Assembly: GCA_037446075.1 (NCBI GenBank)
Contig: JBBIJH010000046.1
Location: 1 to 17,991, forward strand
Source of the DNA: JBBIJH01 sp037446075
GTDB taxonomy: Bacteria; Bacteroidota; Ignavibacteria; UBA10030; JAHEZR01
Direction: 5' to 3'
Length of the DNA stretch: 17,991 nt
Positions within the stretch are counted from its first letter, which is position 1. The number at the start of each line of letters is the position of its first letter. The notes beneath the pieces are model-generated. The model did no database searches. It was given only the letters and a program-made list of their open reading frames with translations, and had not been told where the DNA came from. Below, in pieces: positions 1 to 7,131 of the stretch. The position numbers and the translations under genes are program-made.

Positions 1-151
1 CCAAAAATTCCTTACTTAAAGGTTCTTTCCAGTATTTTCTCATCCACCAAGAAAATAATAAGGCCAGCAGCCCAACAACAGCTACAACCCCCCCTTTGAA
101 AGTTGGGTTAAGACAGGTAAACTGAATAAACTTTATTCCCCAGTCGCTCAC
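1..151 (-). CDS. N-terminal fragment of a small or membrane protein (partial)
   Basis: An open frame runs from a GTG at 151 off the left edge and encodes about 50 residues. The start is short and polar (VSDWGIKFIQF). A hydrophobic segment follows (GGVVAVVGLLALLFSWW, about residues 19-35), then a basic stretch (MRKYWKEPLSKEF), as expected for one membrane helix with a positively charged cytoplasmic flank. No strong ribosome binding site precedes the GTG, so the start could differ. It is divergent from the nadB fragment, separated by about 48 AT-rich bases that probably hold both promoters. Base composition is like the nadB fragment and unlike the rest of the window, so both belong to the same foreign or mis-joined segment. 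I do not recognise the family. Confidence 0.4.
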   Translation of the reverse strand, partial: MSDWGIKFIQFTCLNPTFKGGVVAVVGLLALLFSWWMRKYWKEPLSKEFL

Positions 152-199
152 GATAATAGAATAATATCTTAATTTATTATATAATACAAACAACCAATC

Positions 200-366
200 A
201 TGGGAGAAACCTATTTTTGCGATTTTTTAATTATTGGTGGTGGGATTGCGGGACTAACGGCTGCGATTGAGGCAAGCAAATTTGGCAAAGTTATTATCCT
301 CACCAAAGGGAAAATTGGCGAAACCGCCACTGAAAAAGCCCAAGGGGGAATCGCCGCCGCCATCGA
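200..366 (+). CDS. nadB: L-aspartate oxidase, N-terminal fragment cut at a chimeric junction
   Basis: The first 56 codons read as the N-terminus of an FAD-dependent oxidase. Residues 9-22 (FLIIGGGIAGLTAA) form the beta-alpha-beta dinucleotide fold with GxGxxG, a 'ILTKGKIGETATEK' strand-turn follows, and AQGGIAAAID at about 47-56 is the AQGGIA block typical of NadB/SdhA flavoproteins. NadB oxidises L-aspartate to iminoaspartate, the first step of bacterial NAD synthesis. After codon 56 the frame continues to 628 but only because it reads antisense through pgk; none of that part resembles NadB, which is normally about 500 aa. The SdhA/FrdA flavoprotein family is an alternative, but AQGGIA this close to the N-terminus favours NadB. 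The upstream bases 165-190 are almost pure A/T and could carry the -10 region. Confidence 0.65.
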
Positions 367-1417
367 TCGTCACACATCCGCGCTGCGTCGCCTCTGCCAA
401 CGCCTCCGCAACTGCTTTTGTTCCTGCGGCAAACTTCTCGACCTCGAACACACCCATTGGTCCGTTCCATACAACGGTCTTCGCATTCAGAATCTCGGCT
501 TTAAAGAGCTCAACGGTCCGCGGCCCGATGTCCAACCCCCGCCAGCCTCTTTTGATCTCCTTCACATCCACGATCTGAGTTGGGGTGCTTTCATCAATGG
601 CTTGACCGACGACGCAATCCACAGGTAGGAGGAATCGGAGTCCCTTCCGGAAGGCAGAATTCAGAATTGACTGCGCCGTGTCGATCTTATCAGCTTCCAC
701 TAGAGAGTCGCCAATTTCCATTCCCTGGGCTTTGAAGAAAGTGAAGGCCATCCCGCCACCGATGAGCAGCACATCGACTTTGTCAAGCAGGTTTTCGATG
801 ACGTCGATCTTCCCAGAAATTTTTGCACCCCCCAAGACAGCCACATAGGGGCGGGTTGGATTCTGGAGAGCTCTGCCGAGGTAGTCCAGCTCTTTCATGA
901 TCAAGTATCCTGCAGCGCACTGCCTGATGAACTTCGTGATGCCTTCTGTAGAAGCATGGGCGCGATGGGCGCTACCAAAGGCGTCGTTGATGTAAACATC
1001 CCCCAGGCGAGCCAGTTGCTTTGAGAACTCAGTGTCATTCTCTTCTTCCTCCGCGTGGAAGCGGAGGTTTTCCAGCAGAAGGCATTCACCATCCTTCAGC
1101 TGATTCACTGCCCCTTCAACTTCTGAGCCGATGCAGTCCGGTGCAAGTTTAACTTTTTGGTTGAGGAGGATCGAAAGATGGCGTGCGACAGGCTCAAGGC
1201 TGAATTCAATCCTACGCCTTCCTTTGGGACGACCGAGATGGCTCATGAGGATCGCTCTGCCACCATCACTCAGGATCTTCTTGATCGTGGGAAGCGTCTC
1301 AACAATTCGAGTGTCGTCCGTAATGTGCCCCTTGTCGTCCAGCGGCACGTTGAAGTCCACTCGAACAAGGATGCGTTTCCCCCTGAGCTGCAGATCATCT
1401 ATAGTGAGTTTCTTCAT
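254..1417 (-). CDS. pgk: Phosphoglycerate kinase, 3' end replaced
   Basis: PGK transfers phosphate from 1,3-bisphosphoglycerate to ADP in the cytoplasm. Visible motifs are VRVDFNVPL (residues 18-26), the substrate-binding SHLGRPKG (59-66), LLLENLRFH (113-121), the hinge-region VLGGAKISGKIDVI (194-207), LLIGGGMAFTFF (217-228) and VVWNGPMGVFE (315-325). The genuine sequence runs to about residue 351 (codons 364-1417). The last 35 or so residues of the open frame are antisense nadB and replace the normal C-terminal ATP-binding tail after GGGDS, so the protein as read would be inactive. A complete bacterial PGK is about 390-400 aa. It lies 75 bases downstream of gap on the same strand, but an intrinsic terminator stands between them, so expression would need readthrough. 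The start codon is ATG at 1417 with only a weak GGGG upstream. Confidence 0.93.
   Translation of the reverse strand: MKKLTIDDLQLRGKRILVRVDFNVPLDDKGHITDDTRIVETLPTIKKILSDGGRAILMSHLGRPKGRRRIEFSLEPVARHLSILLNQKVKLAPDCIGSEVEGAVNQLKDGECLLLENLRFHAEEEENDTEFSKQLARLGDVYINDAFGSAHRAHASTEGITKFIRQCAAGYLIMKELDYLGRALQNPTRPYVAVLGGAKISGKIDVIENLLDKVDVLLIGGGMAFTFFKAQGMEIGDSLVEADKIDTAQSILNSAFRKGLRFLLPVDCVVGQAIDESTPTQIVDVKEIKRGWRGLDIGPRTVELFKAEILNAKTVVWNGPMGVFEVEKFAAGTKAVAEALAEATQRGCVTIDGGGDSPLGFFSGGFANFPFGEDNNFAKFACLNRSR
347..372. other. Chimeric junction between nadB and pgk
   Basis: Left of about 360 the plus strand codes for NadB. Right of about 366 the minus strand codes for phosphoglycerate kinase. Both families have a glycine/alanine-rich block here: NadB GGIAAAID on one strand and PGK TI-x-GGGDS on the other, both readable from the same GGAATCGCCGCCGCC stretch. 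The join therefore lies inside a short shared sequence of about 15-20 bases. The pgk frame reads TIDGGGDS where PGKs normally have a hydrophobic residue (I/V) in place of D, which places the crossover within that codon or the GCC run. Confidence 0.6.
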
Positions 1418-1437
1418 TGTCTAACCCCGTAGATGGG

Positions 1438-1471
1438 ACAAAAAAGGCTAACGGGCAAACCGCTAGCCTTT
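1438..1471 (-). terminator. Intrinsic terminator downstream of gap
   Basis: On the minus strand a 12-bp stem (AAAGGCTAGCGG with CCGTTAGCCTTT, one G-U wobble) with loop TTTGC is followed directly by a T run. It begins 22 bases after the gap stop codon and ends about 20 bases before the pgk start. It should stop most gap transcripts, giving lower pgk expression by readthrough. Confidence 0.8.
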
Positions 1472-1492
1472 GAATGAAGAGTGAAGAAAGAA

Positions 1493-2506
<1,014 letters not shown>

Positions 2507-2577
2507 TCATCACCTTATCTTGTTTCTCGGAAAAAAAGAGCGATGAGCAAAATGGTGGCTGAAAAATTAACGCTGAA

Positions 2578-2606
2578 AATCTATGAAGATTTTCTGTGAG
2601 AATCAA
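2578..2606 (-). promoter_or_regulatory. Candidate sigma-70 promoter for gap
   Basis: Minus-strand TTGATT (2601-2606), 17-base spacer, TAGATT (2578-2583), giving a leader of about 68 bases to the gap ATG. A 7-bp inverted repeat (GAAAATC/GATTTTC, 2575-2594) overlaps the -10 box and could be an operator. Confidence 0.4.
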
Positions 2607-2627
2607 TCGGGGAAAGTGAAGTCCATC

Positions 2628-2708
2628 TTAGAAGTGGGCTCCACTCCTTGAGGGAGAAAATCTGGTGGAGTTGAAGAGAGGATCAACTGAGCGGAAGATC
2701 AGAAACAT
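2628..2708 (-). CDS. Possible 26-aa small ORF with a consensus ribosome binding site
   Basis: Minus-strand ATG at 2708 is preceded by AAGGAGGTG (2718-2726), a near-perfect complement to the 3' end of 16S rRNA, with about 9 bases between. The frame gives MFLIFRSVDPLFNSTRF and stops at 2628. It sits between the stop of the secreted protein gene (2732) and the gap promoter. The peptide resembles no family I know and its composition is unremarkable, so only the strong ribosome binding site supports it. It may be a chance AG-rich stretch. Confidence 0.18.
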   Translation of the reverse strand: MFLIFRSVDPLFNSTRFSPSRSGAHF

Positions 2709-2731
2709 AAATTGATCCACCTCCTTCATCA

Positions 2732-4567
2732 TCAACGTACGAACACCATTTTCCGCGTGATCTCGATGTGTCCGGCCTTGAGCCTGTAGAAGTACACACC
2801 TCCGGAAACTTCACGACCACCGTTATCTCGACTATCCCAACGTACCTTGTAGGCGCCGGCAGGTTTGTTCCCTTCTACTAGGATCATCACTTCTTTCCCG
2901 AGAACGTCGTGGATTGAGAGCCGTACGTCCGCCTCGAACGGGAGCGTGAACTCTATTGTGGTAGATGGGTTGAATGGATTCGGATAGTTCTGACCGAGGA
3001 AGAAATCACTGGGAACCGTCGCGGGAGTCGGAACCTTCTGTTTGTCTCTTACTTCTCTCGCTCTCTCAGCCAAGGAGGGATAGATAGCCCGAATCATTTT
3101 TGTCTCATACTTGATCACTCGAGTGCTCTGCCTCCCATCTGCACCCATCCCAGCGAGAAGCGCAATGACAACCTCTTGAGTGTCGCCGAGTGCCATTCTG
3201 AATGGTCCAGTGTTCAGCATGATTCTTCGGTCACCTGCTGGGGCTGAGTAGCCGAACAATGTGTCATAGCTCCATGACTTTCCTAGGCCGTCGATCCACC
3301 CGGTGCGGTCGACGGGATCCCCTGAGAAAGGAAACTTCGTAAGTTCTCCTGCGGGGCTCACCCAAGGGCTGGAAGTAATGTGAGTTCCGAACCCAACTGG
3401 AGAAAATCCTCGAGCGACAATCCAGTACCAATCAGTAGCAGAGCCGTAGGGTGGTTCACCTATGGCATCGCCCGTTGCATTGAGGAGAAATGACGTCATA
3501 GGGAGATTCTTCATACCCTTGCGCTCAGCAAAGTCAAATACTCCCTGATCGTCTTTGCTGCCAGGCACCAGCGGACCCTGGAGGATGGTGTAACCAATAC
3601 CGGGATTCTGCCAGCCAAACGGCTTGTATGCTGGCTCTGGACTGACTGTGCTAAACACGAACCCCATGCTCAAAGTACTGTCACATCCTCCGAGATCATC
3701 CGAGAAGTTGCCGGCATCTGGATCGCTCCATTGACTGAGATACATACTGTCGATCACTGCATTCACCGGCGTCGAAGAGTTTCCCTTGTAGATGATTCTG
3801 TATCGCTTAAAGATCACGTTCTCAAATTCCGGGATATCTTTGTACGCCCAAAGTGTCACCTGTACTTCGAGCCCAATGGAAGGCCCTCCGTAGAAAGCTT
3901 TGTTCACTGCCTCGTCGAGGTCGTTGTAGGCAAACCAGACAACTTGATCGGCCTCCTCGAATCCGGGAGTATCGTCTCCATCCATGACCCCGTTCCGATT
4001 CTTATCGAAGAATGGCGCCCCTTTTTGCCAAGGCCACTCCTTCCAGTCTTGCTCATACTGTGCTCGCACTGCTTCTATCATCTGTTGCGTTACCGCAGCC
4101 AAAGTCGTGTCGAAGAAATCTGCGGCACCCGCCGCGAGGTCCGCTGCCTGATAATCCCTTCGGATTCGATAGACTCGCGCGGCCGGACTCATCGGATCTT
4201 CAGGGATCCCTTTTGATAGAATGACACCCGGGACAGTTCCAACACTGTAAATTCCTCCTCCAGTTCTGACGATTGGCTGGAGTCCGTCCAGAACTTTCCC
4301 GACCCAGACAATGCCATCGACATAAACAAGTCCAGCGGTGCCTCGGGGGAACATCACCCCCCACCTCTTGCCATGAGGGTTCGCGGAAGAGCGCCCATTA
4401 TTTTGGACCCACATGGACATCTTGTTGATATTGAGAAGCGTATTGGGGACTAAGTTGTTCTTGAAGAGATGTTGCGACTGTGGCAGGGAGAAATCTTTCT
4501 GGGCCAGCGCAACAAGAGGAGCGAGGAGAAAGACCCAGTGGAGAAGAGAGGAGGATGCCCTTTTCAT
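2732..4567 (-). CDS. Secreted protein with type IX secretion sorting domain
   Basis: This 611-residue exported protein has unknown function. Residues 1-22 form a signal peptide: basic MKR, hydrophobic core WVFLLAPLVALA, and likely cleavage after A22 before QKDF. The C-terminal 90 residues are a T9SS type A sorting domain: FFLGQNYPNPFNPSTTIEF, then the DVRLSIHDVLGKEV beta-strands, GGVYFYRLKAG and the ITRKMVFVR end. Such a domain directs passage through the outer membrane and surface attachment or release. Around residues 188-200 DKNRNGVMDGDD is a calcium-binding loop of the kind found in dockerins and thrombospondin type 3 repeats. The region between is W/G/P-rich with many aspartates and has no catalytic motif I recognise. 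It has its own strong promoter and AAAGGGGACG before the ATG. Similar proteins are abundant, often as paralogues, in Ignavibacteria. Confidence 0.85.
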   Translation of the reverse strand: MKRASSSLLHWVFLLAPLVALAQKDFSLPQSQHLFKNNLVPNTLLNINKMSMWVQNNGRSSANPHGKRWGVMFPRGTAGLVYVDGIVWVGKVLDGLQPIVRTGGGIYSVGTVPGVILSKGIPEDPMSPAARVYRIRRDYQAADLAAGAADFFDTTLAAVTQQMIEAVRAQYEQDWKEWPWQKGAPFFDKNRNGVMDGDDTPGFEEADQVVWFAYNDLDEAVNKAFYGGPSIGLEVQVTLWAYKDIPEFENVIFKRYRIIYKGNSSTPVNAVIDSMYLSQWSDPDAGNFSDDLGGCDSTLSMGFVFSTVSPEPAYKPFGWQNPGIGYTILQGPLVPGSKDDQGVFDFAERKGMKNLPMTSFLLNATGDAIGEPPYGSATDWYWIVARGFSPVGFGTHITSSPWVSPAGELTKFPFSGDPVDRTGWIDGLGKSWSYDTLFGYSAPAGDRRIMLNTGPFRMALGDTQEVVIALLAGMGADGRQSTRVIKYETKMIRAIYPSLAERAREVRDKQKVPTPATVPSDFFLGQNYPNPFNPSTTIEFTLPFEADVRLSIHDVLGKEVMILVEGNKPAGAYKVRWDSRDNGGREVSGGVYFYRLKAGHIEITRKMVFVR

Positions 4568-4602
4568 AAGTTCGTCCCCTTTCGCGGAGAGGCTCCAGGA
4601 GC

Positions 4603-4631
4603 AACCTACGTAACCTGGGGACGAATGTCAA
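4603..4631 (-). promoter_or_regulatory. Strong promoter of the T9SS-substrate gene
   Basis: Minus-strand consensus TTGACA (4626-4631), exactly 17 bases, then TAGGTT (4603-4608). Predicted transcription start is near 4596, about 29 bases before the ATG at 4567. Confidence 0.6.
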
Positions 4632-4777
4632 GCGCTTTCTGAGTCTCACTCCTCAACGGGGAGGTCTATCAACGGAGTTGCAGCTCCGAACGACTAATCC
4701 ATCCCTATTCCGTGTTTTCGGAACAAGCCGTTCAGGACGTTGATTGACGGGCCGATTCTGGCGAGAGGTTGGTTTCT

Positions 4778-5545
4778 CTAACTCACTCCACGCAACAGTG
4801 CAACCGGGTCGATGCCCCGAAGCATCATTCCCTGACCACGCGACTCGTGGACTTTCTTCGTTGGTAGATCGGTAGGGTCGCGCATCTGGACAAGGAGGGT
4901 CGTGCGGGCTTCTTTGCTAACGTTGAGACCCGAGCCGTGAATCGTCAGGTAACTGAAAAACAGGACATCGCCTGCCTTGGCGGGACATGGGGTTGCTGAC
5001 TCAAGAGGATACTGATCGAGCGGGAGATGCCAGCCGCCTTCCTCGATGTGCTCGAGCGGACCGAGTTTGTGACTGCCGGGGATCACCCGAATGCATCCTT
5101 TTTCCGGCGGGGCGTCATCGAAGTGGATGACTGCCGCGATCATCGTATGGCGAGCATGGGGAAAGTAAGGATAATCCTGATGGAGAGGGAACGGAGAACC
5201 TTTCTCGGGAGGCTTGATAAACATCTTCGTGTGATGGAGCTGGACGTTGGGACTCCCGATGATGTCCGCAGCGATGCTCGTGAGTCGATCATCGACTATC
5301 AGACCACTAAACGAGGCGGAGTAGAATTGGACATTGTGGCAGTGGAGGACTTTCGTTTCTTGCGCTTGCGCCATCGCCTCACGCGCACTGCCCCAGGTTG
5401 CATCAATCCTTGGATCAATGCTCAGGCGCTCCGCAAGCTCATGGCATTCTCTGCGGTAGAATTCTGCCTCCTCCTGACTCAGGAGAGCTTCTACCAACAA
5501 GTATCCATTCTCATGATAGAAAGTGACTTGGTCTTTCGAGAGCAT
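4778..5545 (-). CDS. Phytanoyl-CoA dioxygenase (PhyH) family protein
   Basis: This 255-residue non-haem Fe(II)/2-oxoglutarate oxygenase belongs to the PhyH/ectoine-hydroxylase-like family. The iron triad is H122 and D124 in LHQDYPYFP and H203 in YLTIHGSGLN. R214 in EARTTLL is placed to hold 2-oxoglutarate. The N-terminal YHENGYLLVEALLSQEEAEFYR is the usual opening of the family, and IRVIPGSHKLGPLEH is the conserved GSH loop before the distal histidine. The natural substrate cannot be told: family members hydroxylate phytanoyl-CoA, ectoine, mitomycin, syringomycin-type residues and others, and no pathway gene is adjacent. The ATG at 5545 lacks a clear ribosome binding site. A 15-bp palindrome lies just upstream. 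Confidence 0.88.
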   Translation of the reverse strand: MLSKDQVTFYHENGYLLVEALLSQEEAEFYRRECHELAERLSIDPRIDATWGSAREAMAQAQETKVLHCHNVQFYSASFSGLIVDDRLTSIAADIIGSPNVQLHHTKMFIKPPEKGSPFPLHQDYPYFPHARHTMIAAVIHFDDAPPEKGCIRVIPGSHKLGPLEHIEEGGWHLPLDQYPLESATPCPAKAGDVLFFSYLTIHGSGLNVSKEARTTLLVQMRDPTDLPTKKVHESRGQGMMLRGIDPVALLRGVS

Positions 5546-5558
5546 GATACAGGCAGGA

Positions 5559-5573
5559 CAACGAACTTCGTTG
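5559..5573 (-). promoter_or_regulatory. Palindrome upstream of the PhyH-like gene (possible operator)
   Basis: CAACGAA and TTCGTTG form perfect 7-bp arms around a single base, ending 13 bases before the ATG. The position suits a repressor site or an mRNA hairpin masking translation initiation. No known operator was recognised. Confidence 0.3.
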
Positions 5574-5625
5574 AGTGTTTCTTGTGCGGCACCTCATGAA
5601 TTAAGATTAGCTGCCTCATCCACAG

Positions 5626-5784
5626 TCACGGCTTGAGAAGAGAAGCGTTGAGGAACACTGCATAATAAAGCATTGGTATCGCAGTGATTGCTTCTATCCA
5701 GAGAAGCCATGTAAATGATCCGCCGAGCAACCCGAAGTCGGCTCCATCCACACGCCAGGCAGCAGCATTATCCGGCTCAGACAC
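5626..5784 (-). CDS. Possible 52-aa single-pass membrane peptide
   Basis: From GTG at 5784, which overlaps the stop of the upstream pseudogene (GTGTCTGA), the frame encodes 52 residues. A polar start (SEPDNAAAWRVDGADFG) is followed by a hydrophobic segment of about 25 residues (FTWLLWIEAITAIPMLYYAV), ending NASLLKP and a stop. The hydrophobic pattern looks like a real membrane helix, but there is no ribosome binding site and no family I recognise. It may be the remnant of a longer membrane protein, since its neighbours are decayed. This covers most of the stretch between the pseudogenes and the PhyH gene; 5574-5625 shows nothing else. Confidence 0.25.
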   Translation of the reverse strand: MSEPDNAAAWRVDGADFGLLGGSFTWLLWIEAITAIPMLYYAVFLNASLLKP

Positions 5785-5987
5785 CCGCTGCCGTCAATGC
5801 TTGCTTGACCAACTCAGAGAGATCGACAGGCGCAAACATTGACGTCAGGCTCTGACCTGTCCTCATCAATAACGCGGAGCAGGTTGTGCGATTCCGACTC
5901 TGCATCTGGCAACGTACGGTAGACTTTGCTTATGATCAGGCTTGCTCGGTTGCTGTCGTTCTTGAGGCAAATCACAAAATTGCTCAT
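5777..5987 (-). pseudogene. Frameshifted small conserved hypothetical protein (second of pair)
   Basis: ATG at 5987 overlaps the stop of the upstream pseudogene (ATGA). The first 42 residues open MSNFVICLKND and contain KVYRTLPDAE and LLRVIDED. They match a family of proteins of about 70 aa that I remember only as 'hypothetical', with the pattern FVICIKND...RKIYRxLPDxEAxxHxLLRVIDESGEDYLYP. After VIDED the frame is wrong and stops at 5814. The expected ending (MFAPVDLSELVKQALTAAGV) is present in another frame and stops at 5777, and the SGEDYLYP block between is scrambled. The total of 211 bases is not a multiple of three. I read this as a decayed gene, although sequencing error cannot be excluded. 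Function is unknown. Confidence 0.6.
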
Positions 5988-6218
5988 CGGATCAGCTTTT
6001 TGATTTTGAAATCTTCACGACCTATGCCGTGTGTTCAAATCAGTCTATGTCAGCTTCCCAGATTGTACCGTCCGCTAGCTTTACAGAGTTGCTACGCCCT
6101 TCATCTTCCGCCAGCGTCTTTCGCCGTATGCGCGCTCCGGAAGGCGCCTGATATGCACGCCCCGGCCTGTTGCTACTATCTCGATGTCCCTGATCTCACC
6201 GAGGATCTCGAATTCCAT
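5984..6218 (-). pseudogene. Frameshifted small conserved hypothetical protein (first of pair)
   Basis: ATG at 6218 opens a 45-residue frame (MEFEILGEIRDIEIVATG, then RRLPERAYGERRWRKMKGVA) that stops at 6081. The rest of the protein is visible in other frames: VKLADGTIWEADID, then a TGA where a tryptophan codon is expected, then after a one-base deletion HGIGREDFKIKKLIR and a stop at 5984. The joined pattern (RRWRKxKGVA...LxDGxIxxAEIHWYEAHGIGRKxFKIKR) is one I know only from small proteins of about 75-80 aa labelled hypothetical. There are three lesions: a CT insertion near 6085, a W-to-stop, and a one-base loss. A good promoter lies 140 bases upstream. The 6219-6357 leader shows only short dyads. 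Confidence 0.6.
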
Positions 6219-6357
6219 TCTTATTCATCCACGCCATGGTACATTCTTCAGCTCTGGCAGGCCGCCTAACACTCCTAAATACGGCCACTGTCTGCTTCAA
6301 GATTCTGGCCGAAATCGCGAGCACAGAATCGGCCAATCACCCGACCCGCCCACAGCC

Positions 6358-6386
6358 AAGATATGGGACAACCAGCAAAAAGTCAA
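6358..6386 (-). promoter_or_regulatory. Promoter of the decayed small-gene pair
   Basis: Minus-strand TTGACT (6381-6386), 17 bases, TATCTT (6358-6363). It starts 25 bases after the comF stop, so the small-gene pair was an independent unit rather than part of the uvrB-comF operon. Confidence 0.55.
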
Positions 6387-6410
6387 TATTATGACAGACA
6401 GAGATCCTGA

Positions 6411-7127
6411 TTATTTCGCGAGCGCGATCGCAGCAGCGTGGACGTTCTTCGCCCCGGCATTCTTTAACTGGCGCGCACACGCGGTGATTGTGGAGCCCGT
6501 GGTGATCACGTCGTCAACGAGGATGAAAGACCGCCCTTCAATCTCCTCCCGTTTTCGCATATTAATCCTGAAGGCATCTCCAACATTCTCCTTGCGCTCA
6601 TCAAGCGTGAGTTGGGTTTGCGAGACGGTGTACTTCTTGCGATGCAGAAGGTCAGTGCAAGCCCGTATCCCGGTGATTTCGCTTATCCCTTTGCAGATGT
6701 GTTCACTCTGATTGTATCCTCGTTCTCGATGCTTGATTGAATGAAGCGGGACAGGTATGAGGAAATCCGACCTCGAGAGCACTTCATCGGCTAGAATTCT
6801 TTCTCCGATCAAGCGCCCCGCTTTGACACCGAGTGAGTGGAAACCATCGTACTTCAAAGCGTGAATGATGGCTTGGAGCTTGCTGTCCTTCTCAAAGTAG
6901 AAGGCTGAGACAAGACCATCGATGAAGCCGTCAACCGAAAGCTTTTCCAGAAACCGATGATGGAGTTCGTCGCCCGGATTGGCTCGTTCGACGCTCTGCC
7001 AGCATTGATTGCAAACCGTGTGCTCTCCAGCCTGAAGCCTGTTGCTGCACACGAGGCAGGTGGGAGGAATGATGAAATCGAGGATGGGAAGGAGGACGGA
7101 AGATGTAAGAGTCTTCGAGAGCTTCAA
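6411..7127 (-). CDS. comF: ComF family phosphoribosyltransferase-like protein
   Basis: This 238-residue protein is related to ComF/GntX, linked to DNA uptake and to handling of imported DNA or nucleotides; the exact reaction is not established. An N-terminal zinc ribbon is formed by C24, C27, C39 and C42 (CLVC...CNQC). The middle has the family signature VPLHSIKHRERGYNQSE (126-142). A type I PRPP-binding loop FILVDDVITTGSTI (201-214) follows, with the acidic pair D205-D206. The start is TTG at 7127: there is no in-frame ATG before the zinc ribbon, and GGAGGAAGGAAAG at the end of uvrB serves as the ribosome binding site. Only four bases separate it from the uvrB stop, so the two are co-transcribed and probably translationally coupled. 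Confidence 0.9.
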   Translation of the reverse strand: MKLSKTLTSSVLLPILDFIIPPTCLVCSNRLQAGEHTVCNQCWQSVERANPGDELHHRFLEKLSVDGFIDGLVSAFYFEKDSKLQAIIHALKYDGFHSLGVKAGRLIGERILADEVLSRSDFLIPVPLHSIKHRERGYNQSEHICKGISEITGIRACTDLLHRKKYTVSQTQLTLDERKENVGDAFRINMRKREEIEGRSFILVDDVITTGSTITACARQLKNAGAKNVHAAAIALAK

Positions 7128-7131
7128 GAGG

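Noticed and set aside
367..628. Continuation of the nadB frame past 366
   Set aside because: It reads antisense through pgk and has no oxidase features; the frame is open by chance after the junction.
5886..6269. Plus-strand frame of 127 codons
   Set aside because: The minus strand holds the recognisable remnants of two small proteins here; the plus-strand translation is rich in C, P and L and matches nothing.
6264..6270. GCCTAAC resembling an integron attC core
   Set aside because: No matching GTTRRRY partner lies at a suitable distance, and there is no cassette structure or integrase in the window.
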